Part shown: one piece after another, positions 1-5,262 of the stretch
Numbering within the stretch: the first letter of the stretch is position 1
How the letters are laid out: each line of letters starts with the position of its first letter
Assembly: GCA_900554135.1 (NCBI GenBank)
Contig: USFU01000111.1
Location: 1 to 5,568 of the forward strand
Direction of reading: 5' to 3'
Origin: an uncultured Collinsella sp.
GTDB lineage: Bacteria > Actinomycetota > Coriobacteriia > Coriobacteriales > Coriobacteriaceae
DNA length: 5,568 nucleotides
Program-made: the position numbers and the translations under genes
Notes under the pieces: model-generated
Database searches by the model: none
What the model was told of the DNA's origin: nothing
What the model saw: only the letters and a program-made list of their open reading frames with translations

Positions 1-449
1 CCGACTACGGCCAGCAGGAGGCTATCGCTGCGATGGGCGGCGAGATGCGTGCCTGGGGCGTGGATACGCTCGAGGTGCTGCTGGACAAGAAGGGTGCGGC
101 TGCGGGTCTGCGCGTGGTCGACCTGGACTGGTCGGCGGGCAAGCCCGAGCGCATCGCGGGCTCCGAGCACGAGGTGCCGGCGCAGCTGGTGCTCATCGCC
201 TGCGGCTTTACCGGTCCCGAGCATGGTGTGTTCGATGCGGTGAACGTGCCTGTTGCCACCGCTGGTCGTCCGCTGCCCGTGATGGCCGTCGAGGGCTCGC
301 ATCTCGCGGCTCGCGCGGACGGTGTCGCTGCCGATGCTGCGCCGGTGTATGTGGCTGGTGACGCCCGCAACGGCAGCTCGCTCGTGGCGAACGCCATGGC
401 CGATGCTCTGGCCTGCGCCGCCGAAGTCGCCAAGGCGCTGGCGCTGTAA
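1..449 (+). CDS. gltD: Glutamate synthase (NADPH) small subunit, C-terminal part
   Basis: This is the 3' end of a gene whose start lies before the window; the frame is open from base 3 and ends at TAA 447-449, leaving 148 codons. In GltD the flavoprotein subunit takes electrons from NADPH through FAD and Fe-S centres to the large subunit GltB, which makes glutamate from glutamine and 2-oxoglutarate in the cytosol. The piece starts with DYGQQEA, as in GltD just after its second nucleotide-binding fold. It then has IAGSEHEVPAQLVLIACGF (the usual 'PGSE..LPADLVL.A.GF' block) and ends with VYVAGDARNGSSLVANAM, the FAD-binding 'AGD.R.G.SLV..A' signature near the C-terminus. Family members usually read RRGQSLVV here, so RNGSSLVA is a mild variant. 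The reading frame is intact. A related NAD(P)H oxidoreductase of the same fold is possible but less likely. gltB is not visible; it may lie upstream. Confidence 0.9.
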   Translation, partial: DYGQQEAIAAMGGEMRAWGVDTLEVLLDKKGAAAGLRVVDLDWSAGKPERIAGSEHEVPAQLVLIACGFTGPEHGVFDAVNVPVATAGRPLPVMAVEGSHLAARADGVAADAAPVYVAGDARNGSSLVANAMADALACAAEVAKALAL

Positions 450-499
450 AGCGGCTGTTCACAACTGAATCGACAAGGGCTGTCCCCAACGGCTGGCCC

Positions 500-545
500 A
501 AAAGGAACGTTCCCAAGTGCCGGCAGCTGGGGACGTTCCTTTTTT
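500..545 (+). terminator. Intrinsic terminator after gltD
   Basis: Arms 500-514 and 529-543 form a 15-bp stem with one G-U pair (511/532). The loop is 14 nt (515-528), and a run of six T lies at 540-545. It starts about 50 nt after the gltD stop and should end that transcript. The ascending arm begins with an A run, but the opposite-strand T tract is short. A 9-bp direct repeat TGCCGGCAG occurs in the loop (518-526) and again just after the T run (545-553), so the terminator may sit inside a repeated intergenic element. Confidence 0.8.
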
Positions 546-809
546 GCCGGCAGTCTGGGACACTCTTTGCGGGGTGCCTGTTCGTTTGTCGACGTGTGGG
601 TGTTCATTCGTCGACTTCTTGGGCTGTGGTCACCTGTTGTTTCTGTGGTGGCTGCGGGCATCTGGCTCAAAAGGGTTGGTTGGCTGTCTATGTCTACCTG
701 CGGTTTTGTTGCGGTGCACATTTTCGGTCAAGCTTTTCGTCAAGTGTTTGGTCAGCATCTGGTTTGCAGTCGGAGGCCTATTTTGTCCGTGCTGGTCGTG
801 GCTGCCCAC
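546..809. other. Non-coding G/T-rich, A-poor intergenic stretch
   Basis: No convincing gene lies here. The plus strand is rich in T and G and poor in A, unlike the neighbouring genes. Three short overlapping open frames on the plus strand give Cys/Trp/Leu-rich translations with no domain and no good ribosome binding site, so I treat them as chance products of the low stop-codon density. I see no tRNA or rRNA features. There is no clear sigma-70 promoter for the gene at 857, although it must start somewhere between the gltD terminator and base 810. Confidence 0.6.
721..755. repeat. Short imperfect 13-bp tandem repeat
   Basis: Positions 721-733 (TTTTCGGTCAAGC) and 734-746 (TTTTCGTCAAGTG) are near-copies in tandem. 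A third, weaker unit TTTGGTCAG follows at 747-755. The common core is (G)GTCAAG at about one-turn-plus spacing. It lies about 100 bp upstream of the gene at 857, so it could be a direct-repeat operator or simply drift in a T-rich stretch. The second reading cannot be excluded from sequence alone. Confidence 0.35.
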
Positions 810-851
810 CCTCCTCGTAAGCTCAAATTGAGGTCCATCAGTTTGAGGAGG
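810..851 (+). promoter_or_regulatory. Leader hairpin able to mask the Shine-Dalgarno sequence
   Basis: The ribosome binding site of the next gene, GAGGAGG at 845-851, is exactly complementary to CCTCCTC at 810-816, 28 nt upstream. Between them lies a small palindrome CTCAA-A-TTGAG (822-832). CTCAAA (822-827) can alternatively pair with TTTGAG (842-847), which overlaps the same site. The leader can therefore fold in at least two ways that cover the ribosome binding site. Whether it controls translation is inference; no known riboswitch class is recognised. Confidence 0.4.
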
Positions 852-856
852 ATGCC

Positions 857-1564
857 ATGACTGACCACGCTTTTGACCGAGCAGAGCTGGCTGAAGCCGT
901 CGGCAACGATATTGCCGACATGGCCCATTTTTGGATGCTGCGGAAGTTTCAATTCCTGGAGCCGGCGCGCGAACAGTTCGAGGTCATTGTCGACCCGTGG
1001 CTCAGCTATTGCACCGAGCCTTCGCAAAACGAAATCATGGCCTACAACATGGCATTTACCGATTGGCTGCTCTTCGAGCGCCCCTATCGCCATGGCAAGA
1101 CGCTGCTCGAGCTGTATGTTGACGAGCCGCCGGCATCGCTTTCGCCTGCCTCGCTCAAGCGGCTCGAGCAGGTACGCGACACGCAGTATTTCTCGCGCTT
1201 TGGCATTTTGGACAAGAATCCTGCGTCCGGCATGGTCGTGCTGAAGGACACGCGCACTGATCATCGCTTTGATGTCTACGACCCGCATATCGTGCGGAAG
1301 GAGCATTGGAACGACGGCGCGATTGCGGTGCGCCTCGCCTGCGTCGACGATGTCTGGCTTACGGCGGGACAGCTCTACCTGTATGACATCGCGCGCCTGA
1401 ACGACACGGCGGTCGATGGGCCTGGTGCGGTGCATCCCGAGGATCTGCAGGACGGCTTTGACACCTCGTGCATCAGCTTCTTCTTGCGTCTGGTCCGCGA
1501 CATCATGGGCGCCCAGGGGCGGTACGTAAAGTCCCTCAACATCTACGAACAGGAATGGGGGTAG
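857..1564 (+). CDS. Uncharacterised 235-aa cytosolic protein
   Basis: I do not recognise a named family. The start is ATG 857, with GAGGAGG (845-851) 5 nt upstream; an out-of-frame ATG at 852 is ignored. The stop is TAG 1562-1564. The protein is acidic, has no signal peptide or membrane helix, and is rich in aromatic residues. A central block FTDWLLFERPYRHGKTLLELY (about residues 67-87) leads into LSPASLKRLEQVRDTQYF and then a beta-rich part ending AGQLYLYDIA (about 172-181). This order (a 'DW..F..P...GKTLLE' block, an LS helix, a 'D.QYF..F.I' strand, then a 'G.I..RL' barrel-like part) resembles uncharacterised proteins often linked to SEC-C zinc-binding tails. No Cys-rich SEC-C tail is present here, and the similarity is from memory. 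Its 3' neighbour begins after a palindrome array, so it is probably transcribed alone. Confidence 0.8.
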   Translation: MTDHAFDRAELAEAVGNDIADMAHFWMLRKFQFLEPAREQFEVIVDPWLSYCTEPSQNEIMAYNMAFTDWLLFERPYRHGKTLLELYVDEPPASLSPASLKRLEQVRDTQYFSRFGILDKNPASGMVVLKDTRTDHRFDVYDPHIVRKEHWNDGAIAVRLACVDDVWLTAGQLYLYDIARLNDTAVDGPGAVHPEDLQDGFDTSCISFFLRLVRDIMGAQGRYVKSLNIYEQEWG

Positions 1565-1601
1565 AGGATGGGCGGTTGTCGCCTGCCTTGCCTTCTGCCC
1601 T

Positions 1602-1663
1602 TTTGTCTCGATCTGTAACGTTTGGGGACAAAAACCAGTCTATCTGTTACAGATCGAGACGAA
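1602..1663. repeat. Palindromic repeat R1 (subtype A)
   Basis: Left arm GTCTCGATCTGTAAC (1605-1619) and right arm GTTACAGATCGAGAC (1646-1660) are perfect 15-bp inverted complements around a 26-nt loop. Outer bases 1602-1604 pair with 1661-1663 (one wobble), giving about 18 bp. The loop begins GTTTGGGG, which marks subtype A. Both arms carry GATC. It begins about 37 bp after the preceding stop codon. No T tract follows, so it is not a standard terminator. Confidence 0.9.
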
Positions 1664-1683
1664 TGCTTGGGCGCCGCTGGTTT

Positions 1684-1740
1684 GTCTAAATCTGTAACGT
1701 TTAGGGTCCTGGAGAACGTCTAACTGTTACGGATCGAGAC
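1684..1740. repeat. Palindromic repeat R2 (subtype A, degenerate left arm)
   Basis: Arms are 1684-1698 (GTCTAAATCTGTAAC) and 1726-1740 (GTTACGGATCGAGAC), with a 27-nt loop beginning GTTTAGGG. Two mismatches fall at the CG step of the left arm (now AA), and a T-G wobble lies near the loop. The left arm has lost GATC and the right keeps it. A 23-bp gap separates it from R1. Confidence 0.88.
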
Positions 1741-1761
1741 GTTTGGCACCTGGCTGGGGGG

Positions 1762-1824
1762 AATGTCTCAATCTGTAACATCTACAGTCCAAAAATCGGT
1801 CTTCCTGTTACAGATCAAGACATT
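1762..1824. repeat. Palindromic repeat R3 (subtype B) in the leader of the nuclease-like gene
   Basis: Arms are 1765-1779 (GTCTCAATCTGTAAC) and 1807-1821 (GTTACAGATCAAGAC), with a 27-nt loop beginning ATCTACAG. Outer bases AAT/ATT (1762-1764 with 1822-1824) extend the stem. Two central mismatches arise because the CG step became CA in each arm as written on the plus strand. The 3' edge lies 7 nt before the GGAGG ribosome binding site (1832-1836) of the next gene, so a transcript starting upstream would carry this hairpin right beside the translation start. Confidence 0.9.
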
Positions 1825-1841
1825 TATCAGCGGAGGCAACG

Positions 1842-2918
1842 GTGACGATGGTCCATTTGTCCGATGTGGTGGTGATGGAAGTGTCTAATACCGTTTTCAA
1901 GTACAAGCATACGACTCGCAACACGTTGGCGCGGAATAGGATGCTCGCGCGACTCACGGAGGCGACCGAGCAAGGTGCGCTGCTCGCAACGCATGACAAT
2001 GCCGAGCTCATGTGGCTGCGGCGTCATGTTGGAACCGACGATATCGCGGAACCCGAGCCGTATTTGTTCTGCTTTCAACATGATTGGGGTGTACTGACGC
2101 CGGCGGAGCGAACGTTGCGTACCATCAAAGGGCTTGCAGAGTTTCATCCCGATTGGGCGTTTTGGGGCTATGACGCGGCGCTTTTGTGGGGTCTGGAGGT
2201 GCCGAATGATCTGCTTGGGTCGCGTTTTCTTGTTAAGACGGGTTGTTCGGTGACGTTGAGCGGCGGGTGCAGGTTGTTGCGTCCGCAGATGGCGGGCGCA
2301 CTCGAGCATGTTGATGGCGTGCGGGTGACGTCGTTTTGGCGCACGGTGGAGGATTGCCTACTGCGTGCGCCGTTCTCCTACGGGTTGGCGATTGCCGATT
2401 CTGCACTGCGGGCGAAAGGCGTATCACGTGGGGATTTGTGCGAGCGCCTCCGCGCCGATTGCGAGGGCAGGCGAGGGTATCGCAGGGCACAGGTGGTTGC
2501 GTCGTATGCGGACGGGCTGTCTGAAAACGGCGGCGAGTCTCGGTTCCGAGCATTCTTTATTGCGTACGGCTTTCCGGTTCCGGAGCTGCAGGTGGAGTTT
2601 CGCGACCCGCTCGATCCGAGCCAGGTGTTTCGCGTCGACTATTTTTGGCGGCTCGAGGACGGGACGTGTGTCATCGGCGAGCTCGACGGAAAGGGGAAGT
2701 ACACCTTGCAGAGCGGCGAGGGTCGGGAGTCGGTTGACCCATTCGTGGCAGAGCGTCAGCGGGAATCTCATCTGACAATGCTCGGGTATAAGGTGCTTCG
2801 GTTTACGTTTAACGAACTCAAAGGCCCGGGGAAGCTAGTCGAGAAAATGAGGCTGGCGGGTATTCCTCGGCAGGTTGAATTGGCTGAGGAGTGGAGATGC
2901 CAGTGGTATGGGCGCTGA
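1842..2918 (+). CDS. AbiEi-like / DUF559 (Vsr-type PD-(D/E)XK nuclease fold) protein
   Basis: This is a 358-aa cytosolic protein. The start GTG 1842 lies 5 nt after GGAGG (1832-1836); ATG 1848 at 11 nt spacing is the alternative. The stop is TGA 2916-2918. Residues ~28-125 resemble the winged-helix and following part of actinobacterial AbiEi-type antitoxins: LRTIKGLAEFHPDWAFWGYDAALLWGL matches their 'R.l.al.....P.av.sg.SAA.lhGL' pattern in two overlapping pieces (91-110 and 111-117). A TSFWRTVEDCL block (163-173, family 'T...RT..D') and LAIADSALR (182-190) follow. Residues ~230-335 form a DUF559-type endonuclease-like domain: E232 (GESRFRA), D266 (FRVDYFW), E280-L-D282-G-K284 (IGELDGKGKY), then ERQRESHLTMLGYKVLRFTF (304-323), the usual 'R...L...G..V.R....' end. 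The D...ExD/K residues are present, so activity is possible. No toxin partner (AbiEii-type nucleotidyltransferase) lies next to it. The gene is tightly bracketed by palindromic repeats. Confidence 0.85.
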   Translation: MTMVHLSDVVVMEVSNTVFKYKHTTRNTLARNRMLARLTEATEQGALLATHDNAELMWLRRHVGTDDIAEPEPYLFCFQHDWGVLTPAERTLRTIKGLAEFHPDWAFWGYDAALLWGLEVPNDLLGSRFLVKTGCSVTLSGGCRLLRPQMAGALEHVDGVRVTSFWRTVEDCLLRAPFSYGLAIADSALRAKGVSRGDLCERLRADCEGRRGYRRAQVVASYADGLSENGGESRFRAFFIAYGFPVPELQVEFRDPLDPSQVFRVDYFWRLEDGTCVIGELDGKGKYTLQSGEGRESVDPFVAERQRESHLTMLGYKVLRFTFNELKGPGKLVEKMRLAGIPRQVELAEEWRCQWYGR

Positions 2919-2923
2919 GAGGT

Positions 2924-2986
2924 TTTGTCTCGATCTGTAACGTTTAGAGGTTGTTTGAGCTCGTAATTGTTACAGATCGAGACAAG
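2924..2986. repeat. Palindromic repeat R4 (subtype A)
   Basis: Perfect 15-bp arms lie at 2927-2941 and 2969-2983 around a 27-nt loop beginning GTTTAGAG. Outer TTT/AAG (2924-2926 with 2984-2986, one wobble) extend the stem. It begins 5 nt after the stop codon of the nuclease-like gene. A hairpin so close to the stop could protect the 3' end of the message, but it lacks the T run of an intrinsic terminator. Confidence 0.9.
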
Positions 2987-3004
2987 CCGGTGAAACGTTG
3001 ACCG

Positions 3005-3067
3005 AATGTCTCGATCTGTAACATCAAGGGGCCTAATAACCCTGTACCTGTTACAGATCGAGACATT
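3005..3067. repeat. Palindromic repeat R5 (subtype B)
   Basis: Perfect arms lie at 3008-3022 and 3050-3064. Outer AAT/ATT (3005-3007 with 3065-3067) give an 18-bp perfect stem, the longest in the set. The 27-nt loop holds a further small AGGG/CCCT stem (3027-3030 with 3040-3043). It is separated from R4 by 24 bp. It shares the GAAT...ATTT flanks and AT-C loop start with R3, which defines subtype B. Confidence 0.9.
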
Positions 3068-3144
3068 TCCCTGTTGTCGCTGGGGTGGGACTGCAACGTG
3101 TTCCGCCTCCCCACATCCCCTCTTCCTTCCGTTAACCGATGCGT

Positions 3145-3175
3145 CTGCAGCAATCCAGCGGGACTAGGTGATAAT
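3145..3175 (+). promoter_or_regulatory. Possible promoter of the amidohydrolase gene
   Basis: GATAAT (3170-3175) is a five-of-six match to the sigma-70 -10 box, about 39 bp before the start codon. The -35 side (CTGCAG, 3145-3150, spacer 19) is weak. The 3068-3214 stretch otherwise holds nothing recognisable, and a promoter is expected here because the palindrome array separates this gene from the one before. Confidence 0.3.
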
Positions 3176-3214
3176 GGACAAATGTTCAAGTTAATCGTGA
3201 GGGAGGAGCTCGAT

Positions 3215-4585
3215 ATGGCGTCTGCCGATCGTTCCACGTTGTTTATCAATGCGACCATTCTGGATGGTTCGGAGCATATGGAGCCGCAACCCGATATGGC
3301 CGTGACTGTTGAGCGCGGCGTCATCACCTGGATGGGGCCGAGTGCTGTGGCGCAGGCGCCCGCGGGTGCCGAGGTTATCGACCTGGGTGGTGCGTATCTC
3401 ATGCCCGGTCTCATCAATATGCACGTGCACCTGTGCGGCTCGGGCAAGCCTGTCTCGGCCGGCGATGCGGGAGCGCTGATGAAGAAACTCGATAATCCCG
3501 TGGGCCGTGCCATCGTCCGCCGCATCCTCAAGGGCAGTGCCCAGCAGCAGCTGGCAAGTGGCGTGACCACGGTGCGCGGCGCGGGCGACCCGCTGTTTGC
3601 CGATCTGGCCGTGCGCAACGCCATCGACGCCGGCAAGTATCAGGGTCCGCGTCTGGTAGCGCCGGGGACGGGCGTCACGGTGCCGGGTGGCCACGGCGCG
3701 GGGCTGTTCGCGCAGGTCGCCAATACCCCCGACGAGGCAGCCGAACAGGTGCGCGACCTGTATGCGCGCGGTGCCGACGTCATCAAGCTGTTCGTGACGG
3801 GCGGCGTGTTCGATGCGACCGAGGTGGGCGAGCCGGGCGTGCTGCGCATGCCGGTGGAGGTTGCCGCGGCGGCGTGCAAGGCAGCGCACAATACGGGGCT
3901 TCCGGTCATGGCCCATGTCGAGAGCACCGAAGGTGTGAAGGCCGCGCTCCAGGCCGGCGTCGACACAATCGAGCACGGCGCTCCGATGACGCCTGAGATT
4001 CTGGAGCTGTACCGCGGCGCCGCGGGAACACAGCTCGAGGGACGTGCGCCGAGTGTGACCTGCACGATTAGTCCGGCGCTGCCGTTTGTGTTGCTCGATC
4101 CGGAAAAGACCCATTCGACCGACACGCAAAAGAAGAACGGCGACATCGTGTGCTCGGGCATTATCGAGAGCGCTCGCGCCGCCCTGGATGCAGGCGTTAA
4201 GGTGGGCCTGGGCACGGACTCGAGCTGCCCGTTCGTGACCCAGTACGACATGTGGCGCGAGGTGGCCTATTTTGCCAAGTACGTGGGCGTGAGCAATGCG
4301 TTTGCGCTGCATACGGCCACGCAGGTCAACGCCGAGCTGCTGGGGCTGGGCGGCGAGACCGGCAAGATTGAGTGCGGTAAGGCCGCCGATATCCTGGTGA
4401 CGCGCGAGAACCCGCTCGATGACCTGCGCGCTCTGCGTGAGCCAATGCACGTGATGTACCGCGGCAACCTGGCGCGAAAGCTCAAGGTGAAGCGCATACC
4501 CGAGGTGGACGCCGAGCTCGACGCGATTATGGCCATGCCCGCCGAAGCGCTGGCCGAGGAACTTGCCCGCGATGGCGTGGCATAG
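3215..4585 (+). CDS. Metal-dependent amidohydrolase (imidazolonepropionase / Xaa-Pro dipeptidase-like)
   Basis: This is a 456-aa cytosolic enzyme of the amidohydrolase superfamily, which uses one or two divalent metals in a TIM barrel to hydrolyse amide-type bonds. The start is ATG 3215, because GGAGGAG (3202-3208) lies 6 nt upstream. The frame stays open back to 3074, but the extra 47 residues overlap the leader and do not look like the family. Residues 1-60 form the first part of the small beta domain. MPGLINMHVHL gives the H70-x-H72 metal pair; GADVIKLFVTGG gives the bridging, probably carboxylated K191. H234 (VMAHVES), H254 (DTIEHG) and D335 (GLGTDSS) complete the set. The ending GKIECGKAADILV (384-396) is the usual return to the beta domain. 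Length and motifs match the group that contains Xaa-Pro/Xaa-Arg dipeptidases. Substrate cannot be read from sequence; histidine degradation is unlikely because no hut genes are nearby. Confidence 0.92.
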   Translation: MASADRSTLFINATILDGSEHMEPQPDMAVTVERGVITWMGPSAVAQAPAGAEVIDLGGAYLMPGLINMHVHLCGSGKPVSAGDAGALMKKLDNPVGRAIVRRILKGSAQQQLASGVTTVRGAGDPLFADLAVRNAIDAGKYQGPRLVAPGTGVTVPGGHGAGLFAQVANTPDEAAEQVRDLYARGADVIKLFVTGGVFDATEVGEPGVLRMPVEVAAAACKAAHNTGLPVMAHVESTEGVKAALQAGVDTIEHGAPMTPEILELYRGAAGTQLEGRAPSVTCTISPALPFVLLDPEKTHSTDTQKKNGDIVCSGIIESARAALDAGVKVGLGTDSSCPFVTQYDMWREVAYFAKYVGVSNAFALHTATQVNAELLGLGGETGKIECGKAADILVTRENPLDDLRALREPMHVMYRGNLARKLKVKRIPEVDAELDAIMAMPAEALAEELARDGVA

Positions 4586-4618
4586 GTGTGACAAAGGGAC
4601 GGCCCCTATGCCGCGTTC

Positions 4619-4661
4619 AAAAAAGCCGAGGTCTCAACACGAGGCCTCGGCTTTTATTTTT
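4619..4661. terminator. Bidirectional intrinsic terminator between convergent genes
   Basis: Arms 4621-4633 and 4643-4655 make a 13-bp G+C-rich stem with one G-U pair and a 9-nt loop. Plus-strand T runs follow (4652-4655, 4657-4661). On the other side, six A (4619-4624) read as a U tract for transcripts from the minus strand. It lies 33 bp after the amidohydrolase stop and 16 bp after the zinc-ribbon gene's stop, so it can serve both. Confidence 0.88.
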
Positions 4662-4676
4662 CCTATGGTGTAGCTG

Positions 4677-5150
4677 CTAGGAGCGCGTTTCCATCTTGGC
4701 GTGGCACTTGGGGCAAGTGACGCGGATCTTGCCCTTGCCCTTGGGGACGGACAGCATCTGACCGCAGTTGGGACACTTGAGGTACGCCGTGGTCTTGCGG
4801 CCCTTCCACATCTTCTTGGCCGTTCGCTTGGCGCGCTCAAAGTCTTCCTTGCTGGTGCCGGCCGCGCGCGAGGCACCTGCCGCTGCGGCGCCGCCGCCCA
4901 AGCTGGCGACGAACTTGCCTAGGCCGGGGACGTTTGCGGTCGCCGCGACAAAGGCATCGTTCTCCTTGCGGCGCGCGTCGATGTTTTTGGACAGGCCGCG
5001 CAGCACGCCCAACACGATCACGGCGATGGCGATCCAGCTGAGCCACTGGATACGGGCCATCGATCCGATCATCGCGATGACGATTCCGGCAAAGCCCATC
5101 ACGATGGTGAGCTCATCGGCGCCGTTGCGACCCTTCATAAAGTCATTCAT
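4677..5150 (-). CDS. Small membrane protein with C-terminal zinc ribbon
   Basis: This is a 157-aa protein of a conserved but uncharacterised type. The start is taken at ATG 5150: AAAGG (5159-5163) is 8 nt upstream of it but only 2 nt from the alternative ATG at 5156. Order: a short MNDFMKGRNGADEL lead; two hydrophobic segments (about 14-32 and 36-52) forming a probable membrane hairpin; a basic/charged linker; a Gly/Ala-rich low-complexity stretch (84-98); a Lys/Arg-rich helix (101-119); and a zinc ribbon with C126-x2-C129 and C146-x2-C149 around SVPKGKGKIRVTC. From memory, similar proteins in Firmicutes and Coriobacteriia share the 'F..GR.G.D.L' start and 'CP.C...L.VP.GKGKI..TCPKC' end. The ribbon should face the cytosol. 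Its role is unknown; the basic patch would allow nucleic-acid or protein binding. Confidence 0.85.
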   Translation of the reverse strand: MNDFMKGRNGADELTIVMGFAGIVIAMIGSMARIQWLSWIAIAVIVLGVLRGLSKNIDARRKENDAFVAATANVPGLGKFVASLGGGAAAAGASRAAGTSKEDFERAKRTAKKMWKGRKTTAYLKCPNCGQMLSVPKGKGKIRVTCPKCHAKMETRS

Positions 5151-5183
5151 GCACATTGCCTTTCATTCGATATGCTGCACGCC

Positions 5184-5213
5184 TTTATACCCGATTTAGA
5201 GCAAGGGGGACAA
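5184..5213 (-). promoter_or_regulatory. Possible promoter of the zinc-ribbon membrane gene
   Basis: On the minus strand, TATAAA (plus positions 5184-5189) is a good -10 box, and TTGTCC (5208-5213) with an 18-bp spacer is a fair -35. Transcription would start about 25-30 bp before ATG 5150. The -35 lies inside the left arm of the hairpin repeat at 5206-5252. Confidence 0.4.
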
Positions 5214-5252
5214 GTTCATCTGCACCAATGTGGTGCAAACGTACCTGTCCCC
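5206..5252. repeat. Imperfect 22-bp hairpin repeat (GGGGAC...GTCCCC element)
   Basis: Arms 5206-5227 and 5231-5252 pair at 18 of 22 positions around a 3-nt loop, ending GGGGACA/TGTCCCC. TGCACCAAT (5221-5229) recurs at 5255-5263, just past the right arm and touching the CsoR-family stop codon. The element fills most of the gap between the two minus-strand genes. It has no T tract on the minus-strand downstream side, so it is more likely a dispersed intergenic repeat than a terminator. Confidence 0.75.
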
Positions 5253-5262
5253 ATTGCACCAA

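Noticed and set aside
517..831. Open frames of up to about 100 codons on the plus strand after gltD
   Set aside because: They overlap the terminator, lack ribosome binding sites, give Cys/Trp-rich translations without domains, and reflect the A-poor composition.
1602..1824. Reading the regular repeat-spacer pattern as a CRISPR array
   Set aside because: The arms alternate in orientation, the repeat is only 15 bp, and the 'spacers' (loops) are partly similar to each other (for example R1 and R3 share an A5 run and GTCT near the end). No cas genes are present.
2924..2986. R4 as a standard intrinsic terminator
   Set aside because: The stem is strong but the loop is 27 nt and no T run follows the right arm.
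1602..3067. Insertion sequence with terminal inverted repeats
   Set aside because: The repeats are complete palindromes in multiple copies, not one inverted pair. The enclosed protein has no DDE, serine or tyrosine recombinase motifs, and no target-site duplication was found.
3074..3214. N-terminal extension of the amidohydrolase by 47 residues
   Set aside because: The extra part starts next to repeat R5 with no good ribosome binding site, whereas ATG 3215 has GGAGGAG at ideal spacing and fits the family start.
3191..4594. Long open frame on the minus strand opposite the amidohydrolase
   Set aside because: It mirrors a G+C-rich gene with complete enzyme motifs. Its translation is His/Arg-rich and has no recognisable domain.
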